Both the position numbers and the translations under genes were made by a program. This document shows positions 54,198 to 63,315 of a stretch of 64,000 nt of DNA, one piece after another (the stretch's first letter is position 1; each line of letters opens with the position of its first letter). The stretch is taken from contig NZ_CP036343.1 of assembly GCF_007746795.1 (NCBI RefSeq), forward strand, positions 5,617,357 through 5,681,356, in the 5' to 3' direction. The DNA is from Gimesia algae (GTDB lineage: Bacteria; Planctomycetota; Planctomycetia; Planctomycetales; Planctomycetaceae). The notes beneath the pieces were generated by a model. It did no database searches. It was given only the letters and a program-made list of their open reading frames with translations, and was not told the origin of the DNA.

Positions 54198-54943
54198 GAT
54201 TCCCGTTTTCCAGCCTGCATGATTTTCTTCAACCGTTGTTGTGCGCGATGTAATTTAGGGCCTACGGCATTCTCCGAAATGCACAGTTGCCTGCCGATTT
54301 CTGCATAGCTCAATTTCTGATCAAAATACAAAACCAACGCCCGTCGATCCCCGTCTTTCAGTTGATCCATGCAATGCGCCAGGTGCTTGTATTCGCTTGA
54401 CGGGTCTTCCCGAGCGTTTTCCGGCAGCGTATCCGGAACGGTGGCGATATCGAACTGGCTGTCATTGGGACAAATCTTCTCGCTGGCCTTCCGCTGACGA
54501 CGTAACACATCCAGTGTAGTCCGGCGTACAATGACGGCCAGCCAGGTAGAGAGTTTACTGCGACCTTTAAACTGTCGCAGACTACTGAGATCACCCTGAA
54601 AGAGTACCGCCATCACTTCTGCACCGCATTCTTCAACCAGATCGGGTCCAGGTGAATACCCACATTCGCGACATGACGCGAGAATCCGACTGACGATCAG
54701 TTTGTTGTAGCGGCCGAGAAATTCATCCCAGGATCGCTGATCCCGTTGCAGAAGCTTCTCGATAAATTCGCGCTCGTTATGATCCACGGCCTCTCGGTTA
54801 CTGCCGGATTTTGAATGGTCGTTGCCTGACTTTCGAGCCTGCTGTTTACCTCGTTCTCTATCGGCTTGATGTACCTGTGGCGCACGTCTTGTCGGCGCAT
54901 CACTGGGTGGATCATCAAGTATAGAGAAATCGGGGACGTTCAT
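54194..54943 (-). CDS. ECF-type RNA polymerase sigma factor
   Basis: 249 residues, with a polar N-terminal tail of about 55 residues not seen in most ECF factors. Region 2: LLQRDQRSWDEFLGRYNKLIVSRIL, then FKGRSKLSTWLAVIVRRTTLDVLRRQ (the -10 recognition helix). Region 4: HCMDQLKDGDRRALVLYFDQKLSYAEIGRQLCISENAVGPKLHRAQQRLKKI with the helix-turn-helix. The tail ends in AGKRES. Its stop overlaps the start of the FecR-like protein, so the two are translated together. This resembles planctomycete sigma-70 factors paired with large membrane proteins. Confidence 0.9.
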   Translation of the reverse strand: MNVPDFSILDDPPSDAPTRRAPQVHQADRERGKQQARKSGNDHSKSGSNREAVDHNEREFIEKLLQRDQRSWDEFLGRYNKLIVSRILASCRECGYSPGPDLVEECGAEVMAVLFQGDLSSLRQFKGRSKLSTWLAVIVRRTTLDVLRRQRKASEKICPNDSQFDIATVPDTLPENAREDPSSEYKHLAHCMDQLKDGDRRALVLYFDQKLSYAEIGRQLCISENAVGPKLHRAQQRLKKIMQAGKRES

Positions 54944-55095
54944 GCAGCTTGTTTCATCAAGTTATTTTCAGAAAAGAAAGAGAGGCTTTGTTTCAAAAGC
55001 GAGATTGAAAAGCCCTGATGTGAATAAGAATCTGTCAGCCGCATGTTTTATCTTATGCAGCTGACAGACCGGACACAAGAATTTGTTTTCAGTCC

Positions 55096-55530
55096 TTAAC
55101 TGTCAAACGCATTCTGAATCGCATTTTTCTCACGTTGCAGGATTAAACGAATGTCTGAGATCGCATCTTCACAGACCTGATTCACCCGCCGCGCCAACTG
55201 CGTTGCGCCCAGGCTGACGAGCTGTTCAATACATTCATGACACAGCCGTTTAATATATTTTGCACATTTCTCTGCGCGTTCTGTCGCCGATTCAATACAA
55301 TTCGACGCCACACGTCGCGCCGCCTGTTCCTGTCCATCAGCCAGCAGTCGACGAATCTGATGCAGGCACTCTGCGGTTTCATCTGCGGCCGCATTTTCAC
55401 AGCGATCGACGACCTGATCAAGCTTCGCCACACTTCGGGCTGCCAGATCTTCCGGCGTGGTGTGTGCCGAAACGGTTCCCGTGACGAGCATCAGCCCCAG
55501 AACAGTCGCTAAAGATAATATCAATTTCAT
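55096..55530 (-). CDS. secreted cysteine-rich helical protein, unknown function
   Basis: 144 residues from the ATG at 55530 (the longer frame to 55587 would bury the signal; an AGAGAAC precedes the start). A signal peptide (residues 1-20, ILSLATVLGLMLVTGTVSAH) is followed by an all-helical mature protein with seven cysteines (CENAAADETAEC, SNCIES, EKCAKYIKRLCHECIEQL, VNQVCED). The even spacing suggests disulfide-linked helices or metal binding. It lies upstream, on the same strand, of the sigma-factor gene, 152 bases away, so it may belong to that regulon. No family is recognised. Confidence 0.7.
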   Translation of the reverse strand: MKLILSLATVLGLMLVTGTVSAHTTPEDLAARSVAKLDQVVDRCENAAADETAECLHQIRRLLADGQEQAARRVASNCIESATERAEKCAKYIKRLCHECIEQLVSLGATQLARRVNQVCEDAISDIRLILQREKNAIQNAFDS

Positions 55531-55744
55531 CAGTGTTCTCTCCCTCAAGTTAAGCCAGACTGAGCCGGGCCCACAAACGGTCAGCATGCGATAAAACAGG
55601 ATCAGTGTTGATCTTGTCGATTTACGGTTACATTTCGGTAATCAAACAGGCCTGATCGTGTTTACCGTCTATTAGATTAGTGGGGGAACTGATTCTATCC
55701 GTGCAGGAAAAAAAGAAAGATAATCGAAAATTCTAGAGAGACCA

Positions 55745-55781
55745 TAAAAAAACGCCGTCCTCGTCAAAGAGAACGACGTTT
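55745..55781 (-). terminator. intrinsic terminator of the metal-efflux operon
   Basis: On the minus strand AAACGTCGTTCT and AGGACGGCGTTT pair over 12 positions, two of them G-U, with an 8-nt loop (55762-55769), and a T-run follows (plus-strand As at 55745-55749). The G-U pairs exist only in the minus-strand transcript, which fits a terminator for the gene ending at 55811. Confidence 0.8.
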
Positions 55782-55810
55782 CAGTTTAATCAATTTTAGA
55801 AGTCTCTACA

Positions 55811-56368
55811 TTAGTGAGCGTGTTTTTCGTCATGTCCATGATCGTGGTCGTGATCATGGGCATCGATCTCGCCGGTAAACGATTTACCGTCGATCTCCAG
55901 AACCAGTCGGGCAGTCGTATCTTTTTCATCTAACAGTTCACCCAGTGTTTTATCCTGAGTGGTGAATTTGGAAGACTTGCCTTCGGGGTCACCCTGCTCA
56001 GGAGCAGCGGCCAGCGTAAACTGTTGCCCTTTTCCATCGTGCTTGACATTGACCTGCACGCTTTCTGCAGTACTGGGCACACTGGCTTTGGCAGCGCCAT
56101 CGAGAATATAAATGGTAATTGCACCACTTTTTTCATCGTGTACAAGCTCTGCATGATAAGCTTCTTTGCCCAGTTCAATTAATGAACCATGATGAGGGCC
56201 TTCGCTGGGATGATCATGGCCATGATCCTGATCTTCCATGGTCACATCTTCCGGGGCTGCTTCGTCAAACGATTTCGTACCCTGCTCTATACCGGAATCA
56301 CAACCCACTAAGGTCAATCCTACGACACAGAGTGTTACCGTAAAATAATTTGCAAATCTGTTTTTCAT
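55811..56368 (-). CDS. His-rich lipoprotein of the RND metal-efflux operon
   Basis: 185 residues. Lipoprotein signal LTLVGCDSG (lipobox at Cys23). The first part of the mature protein contains EDQDHGHDHPSEGPHHGS, the middle is a beta-rich domain without motif I know (LGKEAYHAELVHDEK...), and the C-terminus is a His/Asp tail, DAHDHDHDHGHDEKHAH. Such tails bind Zn, Cu, Ni or Co. It follows the RND pump gene by 77 bases on the same strand. A role in sequestering or sensing periplasmic metal is inferred from composition and position. Confidence 0.78.
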   Translation of the reverse strand: MKNRFANYFTVTLCVVGLTLVGCDSGIEQGTKSFDEAAPEDVTMEDQDHGHDHPSEGPHHGSLIELGKEAYHAELVHDEKSGAITIYILDGAAKASVPSTAESVQVNVKHDGKGQQFTLAAAPEQGDPEGKSSKFTTQDKTLGELLDEKDTTARLVLEIDGKSFTGEIDAHDHDHDHGHDEKHAH

Positions 56369-56445
56369 CGTTTTAATCCTTTTTCATTAATCAATTCATG
56401 TTGTCACATGCAACTCGTTTCAATTACGTTTTCATTTTCTCCCGT

Positions 56446-59400
56446 TCACGCGACGGGAGTTGTCTCTTCTTCCCGCTCTTCGATCAGCGGAATCTCTTCA
56501 TTCGTATCTGCAACAATCCGCGCCCCGGCTTTACGACCGTAGCTCCAGAATAAAGCAGGGCGAATGAAGAATTCCAGGATCGTACTACTCAACAGACCGC
56601 CGATAATCACAGTCGCAACGGGGTACAGAATCTCTTTCCCGGCTTCTCCCTGCGACATCGCCAGTGGAACCAGTCCGATCCCAGAGGTCAACGCCGTCAT
56701 CAATACCGGTGCCAGCCGTTCCTGACCGGCCCGGACGATCATTTCCCGCGTCCAGCCTTCTCCCTCATACTTCACCAGATGCAGATAGTGGTTTAACAAC
56801 AGGATTCCATTCCGCGAAGCGATGCCTCCCAGTGAGATGAAACCAACCATCGCGGCAATCGTCAGTGTCTGCCCGGTCACGACCAGTGCGATCACTGAAC
56901 CTATAAAAGCCATCGGCAATGCGGCCATCACCTGCAATGAAAAGTTCGCGGAACGGAACATGGTGAACAGTACCAGGAAAACACCCAGCATTGAGACCAG
57001 AAACAATGCGGAAATCATCCGCGATGCTGACTGCTGACTCTCAAACTGACCACTATACTCTACAAAATAGCCCGCGGGCAGCGCTTCAATAATCGGCTTC
57101 TGTTTCGCCTGGATTTCATTCACCACATCGACCAGTCCACGCCCCGTGACATTACACTGCACAATGATCCGCTTCTGTACTTTTTCCCGATTGATTGTGT
57201 TCGGCCCCGATGCATTTGTGATGATATCTGCAACCGAAGAAAGCGGGGTGGTTCCTCCACCTGGAAGATCTATCGACAAGCGTTTCAGCTCCTGTAGATC
57301 CTCACGGTACTTTTCATCCATGCGAATCAACAAGTCGAAGGTACGCTGCCCCTGCAATACCTGTGAAACCACCACTCCGTTCATGGCCGTTTCCACATAT
57401 TCATTCACATAAGCCGGCGTTAAGCTGTACAATTTTAATTTGTCCCGGTTCAACTTGATCTGCAGTTGCTTGATTTCGACCTGTGGTTCGACCAGCACGT
57501 CTGTGACGCCGGGCACACTCTGCATCGCCGCTTCCATCTTTTTAGCAGTATTACGTAAAACGGTAAGGCTTTCGCCATAGATTTTAATCCCGACCTGGGC
57601 TTTCACGCCGGAGATCATATGCGAAATCAGATGTGCCAGAGGCTGTTCCACCGAAATCACAATCCCAGGAATCGCCTCCATCGATGTGCGGATGTCGTCG
57701 AGCACCTGTTCGCGGCTGCGTTCCGATTCGGGATCAAACGAAATGATATATTCTGAAACATTCACCCCTTCGGCGTGTTCATCCAGTTCCGCCCGTCCGG
57801 TTCTGCGGGAAAAAGCTTCGACCCCCTTGATGTTCTTCAGCCGGTCCATCACGGTTTCTGATATTTCATTGGACTTTCTCAGTGAAGTTCCCGGTGGCAG
57901 CACTACATTCAACTGGGCAACGCCTTCATTGAACGGCGGTAAAAAGTCTCTATCGAGTTGTAGCAAAATGACACCTGCGAAAAACACACCGGTGGTTCCC
58001 GCGATCAACATTGGTCCTGAAAAGCGAATACTGAAGCTGATCACATACCCGGCAATCCATTTTAGTAACCGCAGGAGCGGGCCATCCAGGTGAACGTGCT
58101 GTTCTGAATTCAACCTTTCTTCTGGACTGACCGGCGATCCGAATTTTTTCCCCAGCAGCCAGTAGGAGAGGACCGGGGTCAGCGTCAATGAAACCAGCAG
58201 GGACGACAGAATCGAAACGATGTAGGCGACACCCAGCGGCGCAAACAGACGACCTTCCATGCCTGATAATGCAAACAGAGGCAGAAAGACCAGTACCACA
58301 ATCGCAGTTCCAAAGACAATCGAATTCCGAATTTCACAACTCGCCTGGAACACGACCAGCAGTGTGTGTTTGGGTTTTTCTGCATAGCGGTTTTCCTGCA
58401 GGCGACGGAATATATTTTCGACATCCACAATCGCATCGTCTACGAGTTCACCGATCGCAACGGCGAGCCCTCCTAAGGTCATCGTATTGATTGATAATCC
58501 GAAAACCGCAAAAACAATGGCAGTAATTGCAATCGAGAGGGGAATCGCGGTTAGCGTGATAAACGTTGTGCGGAAATTCATCAGGAACAGAAACAGAATG
58601 ATGACCACCAGGATACCGCCATCCACTAGCGCATCGATCACATTCTCAATTGAACGGTCAATGAATGATTTCTGTGAATAGAGTTCCGGTTGAATGCGGA
58701 TATCTTTAGGGAGGGACGGCTCAAGATCTTTTAAAGCCTGGATCACATCATTGGCCACGCGTCGGGTATCGGCGTTGGGTTGCTTATTGACGGTAAGAAC
58801 CACCGCAGACCCGCCTGCAAACGTGCCATCATCCTGTTTTACGAAAGCGGAGCTGTCCCCCCGTTTGACCTGAGCACCTTCGATGACTTTGGCGATCTGC
58901 GAGAGAATCACCGGGCGTCCTTTGCGGGTTGCTACGACTACCTTTTCGAGATCTTCCAGAGTCTGAATCCGTCCCAACGCGCGCACCAGTAATTCATTCG
59001 GCCCCTGCTGGTCCAGATAACCGCCTGTCGCATTTTCATTACTCTGTTCACACGCCAGTCTCACTTCATGCAATGTGAGACCATACTTCAACAGAGATTG
59101 CGGGTCCACCAGTACCTGAAACTGTTTGCGACCGCCGCCCATGGTAAAGACCTGGGATACGCCGGGGATGGTCAGCAGGCGTTGACGAACGACCCAGTCC
59201 GCCAGTGTGCGGACTTCGAGTGGGGAGGTTTTATCACCCTCACTCCACATGCCGAGCATCATGATCTGCCCCATGATCGAGGAAATCGGTGCGAGCTGCG
59301 GCTTGACGCCATCGGGCAGTTGTTCGGTGACCAGTTGCAGTCGTTCGTTGACGACCTGTCGGTCATTATAGATGTTGGTGCCCCACTCAAACTCCACATA

Positions 59401-59679
59401 GATAATCGAAATGCCAACCCCTGAGGAGCTGCGAACCGCCTGCACGCCCGTCGCGCCATTTAAGGTCGTCTCCAGCGGAAAGGTGATCAGTGATTCGACT
59501 TCTTCCGGCGCCATGCCCGGCGCTTCGGTCATCACTACAACCCGGGGACGGTTGAGATTCGGAAATACATCAATGCCCATATTCAGAGCCTGCCAGCTGC
59601 CGAAGCCGATCAGAAACAGTGAGAACGCCAGTGTGAGATGGCGTTGTTTAAGAGCAAATCGAATAATCGCATTTAACAT
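56446..59679 (-). CDS. CusA/CzcA-family heavy-metal efflux RND pump
   Basis: 1077 residues, normal for the family, twelve membrane segments. Proton-driven inner-membrane pump exporting metal ions through a tripartite complex. Family features: RVVVMTEAPGMAPEEVESLITFPLE, GVQAVRSSSGVGISIIYVEFEW, NTMTLGGLAVAIGELVDDAIVDVEN (TM4, around residue 410, with charged residues of the proton relay), and late GFISLGGIASRNGILLLNHY. The TM4 motif 'AIGELVDDAIVDVEN' differs both from the CzcA divalent type (DFG...DGA) and the CusA monovalent type, so the metal cannot be named. It follows the adaptor gene by 65 bases. Confidence 0.93.
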   Translation of the reverse strand: MLNAIIRFALKQRHLTLAFSLFLIGFGSWQALNMGIDVFPNLNRPRVVVMTEAPGMAPEEVESLITFPLETTLNGATGVQAVRSSSGVGISIIYVEFEWGTNIYNDRQVVNERLQLVTEQLPDGVKPQLAPISSIMGQIMMLGMWSEGDKTSPLEVRTLADWVVRQRLLTIPGVSQVFTMGGGRKQFQVLVDPQSLLKYGLTLHEVRLACEQSNENATGGYLDQQGPNELLVRALGRIQTLEDLEKVVVATRKGRPVILSQIAKVIEGAQVKRGDSSAFVKQDDGTFAGGSAVVLTVNKQPNADTRRVANDVIQALKDLEPSLPKDIRIQPELYSQKSFIDRSIENVIDALVDGGILVVIILFLFLMNFRTTFITLTAIPLSIAITAIVFAVFGLSINTMTLGGLAVAIGELVDDAIVDVENIFRRLQENRYAEKPKHTLLVVFQASCEIRNSIVFGTAIVVLVFLPLFALSGMEGRLFAPLGVAYIVSILSSLLVSLTLTPVLSYWLLGKKFGSPVSPEERLNSEQHVHLDGPLLRLLKWIAGYVISFSIRFSGPMLIAGTTGVFFAGVILLQLDRDFLPPFNEGVAQLNVVLPPGTSLRKSNEISETVMDRLKNIKGVEAFSRRTGRAELDEHAEGVNVSEYIISFDPESERSREQVLDDIRTSMEAIPGIVISVEQPLAHLISHMISGVKAQVGIKIYGESLTVLRNTAKKMEAAMQSVPGVTDVLVEPQVEIKQLQIKLNRDKLKLYSLTPAYVNEYVETAMNGVVVSQVLQGQRTFDLLIRMDEKYREDLQELKRLSIDLPGGGTTPLSSVADIITNASGPNTINREKVQKRIIVQCNVTGRGLVDVVNEIQAKQKPIIEALPAGYFVEYSGQFESQQSASRMISALFLVSMLGVFLVLFTMFRSANFSLQVMAALPMAFIGSVIALVVTGQTLTIAAMVGFISLGGIASRNGILLLNHYLHLVKYEGEGWTREMIVRAGQERLAPVLMTALTSGIGLVPLAMSQGEAGKEILYPVATVIIGGLLSSTILEFFIRPALFWSYGRKAGARIVADTNEEIPLIEEREEETTPVA

Positions 59680-59744
59680 GGTAGTTGTTCCGGGTAGTGA
59701 CAGAGAGCGTAAGAAACCTCAACAGTCGAGGACTGGAAAACAAA

Positions 59745-61232
59745 TCAGTGACTGTGTCCCGCATGGGGATCGACGGCGCCCCCAGCCTTGTTTTTCAAAG
59801 CCATCTGCAACTGATGCGCTCCCGCTAATGCAATTTTGTCGCCAGGAAAGATTGATCCATCATTTTCGATCACCGCCCAGAGTTGATCCTGATACAGAAC
59901 ATGTACGGGCCGTCGGTCGAAATGATCTCCATTTTCCTGAAAGACAAAATGCTCTGCCCCTTCACTGGCCACCGCTTCCACGGGCAGTACGATCTGCTTC
60001 TGCCAGGTCTCCACCGGAATAAGTAACTGCATTCGCTGTCCGATCTTAAACCGCCAGGTAATATAGCGGTCTCCGTCTTTGCGAAACGTATCGTGTTCAA
60101 TTTGATTTGGCAGATTCACAAATACAGAAAATGTTCTGGATTCGGTCTCAATCTGATTATTGAGATAATCGATTTTCAGATCTTTGATCAGCTTTTTCGT
60201 TTTGTTATTTTCTTCCTGGATCGCTTCGACGGCCCACTGGTTTTCCAGGCAGCGTGTAATTTCGTCAGTTTCCTGCTCAAAGGCCTGACCTTTAATATAC
60301 AGGTTACTGTAATCTGCCAGCACGCAGAGCGTGTCTCCGGCCTGCACGAAATCTCCCTTATTGACATCTAACGACTGAACGACCAGCAGAGATCGTTGAG
60401 AATTGACCCGCTGATCAAGGGTCGCGGGAGCAGGGGCAGAGATACGTTGAATTTTCATATTCGGAGCCGAAACTTCACCGGATTGATCATGCACGAGCGG
60501 CGCATAAACCAGATGCTCTTTGATCAAACGTCGAGTTTTTTTGATCTGATCCACTTGAGTATCAGTGAAGCCATGCAACAGGAGCGCCTCCCGCTGGGCT
60601 TTCAGAATGGCTTCCAGCTTTTCTTTGGCGTATTCGCGTTCCAGCAGTACTTTGCCGGCAATGACCCCTTTATCGGTAATTACCTGAATCCGGGCAATTT
60701 CCTTGAGTTCCACATCAAGTTCCCCCAGCGTTTTCAGATAAGCAGTCTGAGCCTGCACCAGATCCTCATGAGTAAGCCGAATTTTGAACAGGGCGCGTCC
60801 AGGCTGAACCGCTTCCCCTCCGGTGACATTCACATTCGTGACAATGCCCGTCATCGGTGCCACCACCCTGATTCGAGTTTTGCCGGGACGCTCGACCACC
60901 AGGGCGGGGATCGTAATCGTACGGGTAAACGATTTCAGCTTCACGGGAACTACTTTATCAGCTGTCAAGCCGACGTTCTTTCGTGCCTGGGGTGAGAGCT
61001 CCAGCGAACTGGTCTCATCATGCCCCGCATGGTCGTGATCGTGATGATCCTCTTCGGAATCCGCACCAGCGGCCGCTGTCTGATCCGACTGCGTCTGCCC
61101 GCTGTTATTCACATAACTTTTCAGTGCAGGCATCCACTGCTGCCGGGTTCCCCAGAGCAGAAATCCCACAATGCTCAGGACCACAATTGACAGTAACATT
61201 TTCCAGTTTTGATTCAGTTTTGAATGATTCAT
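59745..61232 (-). CDS. RND efflux periplasmic adaptor (CusB/CzcB-like)
   Basis: 495 residues from the ATG at 61232; the frame to 61319 includes a stretch unlike the family. One N-terminal anchor helix (residues about 11-30, MLLSIVVLSIVGFLLW) is followed by a His-rich stretch (DHHDHDHAGHDE), then the barrel-sandwich (lipoyl-like) halves with helical hairpin: TRIRVVAPMTGIVTNVNVTGGEAVQPGRALFKI, AQTAYLKTLGELDVELKE and DFVQAGDTLCVLADYSNLYIKGQ, then the barrel domain, and a C-terminal HAGHSH. It links the pump to an outer-membrane channel. No TolC/CusC-type gene is present in this cluster. Confidence 0.88.
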   Translation of the reverse strand: MNHSKLNQNWKMLLSIVVLSIVGFLLWGTRQQWMPALKSYVNNSGQTQSDQTAAAGADSEEDHHDHDHAGHDETSSLELSPQARKNVGLTADKVVPVKLKSFTRTITIPALVVERPGKTRIRVVAPMTGIVTNVNVTGGEAVQPGRALFKIRLTHEDLVQAQTAYLKTLGELDVELKEIARIQVITDKGVIAGKVLLEREYAKEKLEAILKAQREALLLHGFTDTQVDQIKKTRRLIKEHLVYAPLVHDQSGEVSAPNMKIQRISAPAPATLDQRVNSQRSLLVVQSLDVNKGDFVQAGDTLCVLADYSNLYIKGQAFEQETDEITRCLENQWAVEAIQEENNKTKKLIKDLKIDYLNNQIETESRTFSVFVNLPNQIEHDTFRKDGDRYITWRFKIGQRMQLLIPVETWQKQIVLPVEAVASEGAEHFVFQENGDHFDRRPVHVLYQDQLWAVIENDGSIFPGDKIALAGAHQLQMALKNKAGGAVDPHAGHSH

Positions 61233-61382
61233 CACAGGCCTCGAATCGGGTTGCGCATAATTTTCCCGAAGTGTGCATAAGGTTAATCGTGAGGTATCCG
61301 ATCTGCAGAAGGAAGACATTACGGAACTTAAGAATCCGGAACTCAGCGCAGAATCGGAGAGACAATCAGAGAAGAGGGGTCT

Positions 61383-61838
61383 CTAGATCAACCAGACTGT
61401 GGTCAGTGACTGCGCGCGCACGCCCGGCGACAGAAAGACCGCAGCGGTACTGAAAAACGGCATACGATCGACGTACTGTTTTTCGCGGGCAGAGAATAAA
61501 TCATCCCAGAGCGGCATCAAACTGATGAGTTGGGGAGATTCTTCATGCACTTTGACAGAAGTCACCACCAGATAGGAACATCGACCTTCCTGGCAGGGAT
61601 CCGAATCCTGGTGAACCGGATCCTGCTGATCGGGCTCTTGAGAACATTGATCTGACTGGGCATGCGAATGCTTGTGCCCATGCTCCGCGTGGCCGGACTC
61701 ATGCTGACAGAGATTCATGGTCTGACAGGTGTCCTGTTCGCTTACACGACAGTCGTGCGCATGATGCCAGCCACATCCCAGTACTGTGTGGGACAGCATC
61801 GATATCAGCATCAAAATTACTGTCAGATGTAAATACAT
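61383..61838 (-). CDS. His/Cys-rich exported protein, first gene of the efflux cluster
   Basis: 151 residues with a hydrophobic N-terminus (residues 1-20, YLHLTVILMLISMLSHTVLG). The next 75 residues are very rich in Cys and His: CGWHHAHDC, CQTMNLCQHESGHAEHGHKHSHAQ, DQCSQE, DPCQEGRCS, so metal binding is very likely. The C-terminal third is an ordinary hydrophobic sequence. It lies 150 bases upstream of the adaptor gene on the same strand. A metal-chaperone or sensor role in the periplasm is inferred; no family is recognised. Confidence 0.72.
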   Translation of the reverse strand: MYLHLTVILMLISMLSHTVLGCGWHHAHDCRVSEQDTCQTMNLCQHESGHAEHGHKHSHAQSDQCSQEPDQQDPVHQDSDPCQEGRCSYLVVTSVKVHEESPQLISLMPLWDDLFSAREKQYVDRMPFFSTAAVFLSPGVRAQSLTTVWLI

Positions 61839-62195
61839 GAAAAACCTTTGAATCCAATGAACTTCTCTTGAATCATGTCACTTAACCCCAAATGTGTCAA
61901 GCTCTCTCTCCATAAGAAGCAAATGCAAGGCCATTCAACATACTAAACAGGGAATTTGAGTTAAGTGGTTTCATTTTATCACTTTAGAGTGACGATTTCA
62001 TACACGGAATGATAAGATTTCTACCTCTTGCTGTCGCAGGACTGATCCTGCTGTGATCAATCTGACTCTTGAGTTCTGGTAATCATGAGTTCCGTATAGA
62101 ATTGCAGAAAGTCAGACTTGTAAACAGAACTTAAAAATAAGATGCTGAATAAACAGAATCCTCGAAACGTTCTCACAAAATAAAGGGAGTGATTT
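61839..62195 (+). other. intergenic region, about 360 bases
   Basis: Between the divergent efflux cluster and the dehydrogenase gene. AT-rich in places (61960-62010, 62110-62170). No open frame, repeat or RNA gene is seen; it must hold the promoters of both units. I could not identify an operator for a metal-responsive repressor. Confidence 0.45.
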
Positions 62196-63164
62196 GTGTC
62201 TGCGAAATATCGTGTGTTAATTACGGATCGTGCGTGGCCTGACTGTGAAGTTGAAAAGCGGGAACTGGCGCGCGTTGATGCGGAAGTCATAGAAGCCCCT
62301 CCGGGAGCCGATGAAGCAACGTTAGTGGAATGTGCCTCGGGCGTCGATGCGATCGCCACCTGCTGGGCCCAGGTCACTCAGGCAGTCATCGATTCCGCCC
62401 CGGACTGCAAAACGATCGCGCGGCTGGGAATCGGTCTGGACAACATTGATGTCGCTCATGCCACTTCACTGAAGATCCCGGTTACGAATGTGCCCGATTA
62501 TTGCATTCCGGAAGTAGCCGACCATGCGATTGGCCTGATGCTGGCCAGTTTGAGGAACATCGCCTTTCTAAACCAGCAGACAAAACAGGGGATTTATGAT
62601 CTCTCCGCAGCCCCGCTGCCTCGTCGGGTGGGAACGCTGACTCTGGGCCTGTTCGGATTCGGTCTGACAGGACAGGCAGTCGCTGAGCGGGCACGGGCGT
62701 TCGGCATGCAGGTAATCGCTACGAACTCGTCGGGTAACGATTACGGGACGGGCACTCGCATGGTTGCGTTCGAGGAGCTGCTGGAAGAAAGCGACGTCAT
62801 CTCGATCCATGCACCATTGACAGACGCGACAGAGCATCAGTTTGACGCGGCAGCTTTTCAGAAAATGAAGTCGAATGCGATCATCGTCAATACGGCTCGT
62901 GGTGCATTGATTGATTTCGATGCTTTGAAAACAGCGGTGAAAAATGAGGACATTTCGGGAGCGGCGCTGGATGTCTTTGACCCGGAACCCCCTGACCTGT
63001 CTGACCCGTTTTTTCAGCATGACCGGATCATTGCCACACCCCATGCTGCCTTTATTTCCAAAGAGTCACTGGACGAACTTCGACAACAGGCGGCTTGTCA
63101 GGTGGCAGATGTTCTGGTGGGCAAACAGCCCAGTAATGTAGTAAATCCTGCAGTATATGAATAA
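62196..63164 (+). CDS. D-isomer-specific 2-hydroxyacid dehydrogenase (CtBP-like)
   Basis: 322 residues starting with GTG at 62196, with AAAGGGAG at 62181-62188. NAD(H)-dependent oxidoreductase of the formate/phosphoglycerate dehydrogenase family. Features: IARLGIGLDNIDVAHATSLKIPVTNVPDYC, the dinucleotide motif GLFGFGLTGQAVAERARAFGMQV, NTARGALIDFDAL (catalytic Arg), AALDVFDPEPPD (Glu), and TPHAAFIS (catalytic His). The substrate is not predictable. The sequence pattern EVADHAIGLMLASLRNI is typical. It stands alone between the divergent efflux cluster and the coiled-coil gene. Confidence 0.9.
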   Translation: MSAKYRVLITDRAWPDCEVEKRELARVDAEVIEAPPGADEATLVECASGVDAIATCWAQVTQAVIDSAPDCKTIARLGIGLDNIDVAHATSLKIPVTNVPDYCIPEVADHAIGLMLASLRNIAFLNQQTKQGIYDLSAAPLPRRVGTLTLGLFGFGLTGQAVAERARAFGMQVIATNSSGNDYGTGTRMVAFEELLEESDVISIHAPLTDATEHQFDAAAFQKMKSNAIIVNTARGALIDFDALKTAVKNEDISGAALDVFDPEPPDLSDPFFQHDRIIATPHAAFISKESLDELRQQAACQVADVLVGKQPSNVVNPAVYE

Positions 63165-63315
63165 TCGCTACCACCCGCAGAAGGATGTCGGAAAACTGCA
63201 TCACCGAGGCCGTGTATCCCGCTGAGACTGCTTTCACATAAGCTAGGCTAACCGTAGCTGTCCTTTATTTTTAGCTTAAAACATGTGAAAGGTTAACAGA
63301 CTCAGGTACGAATGG

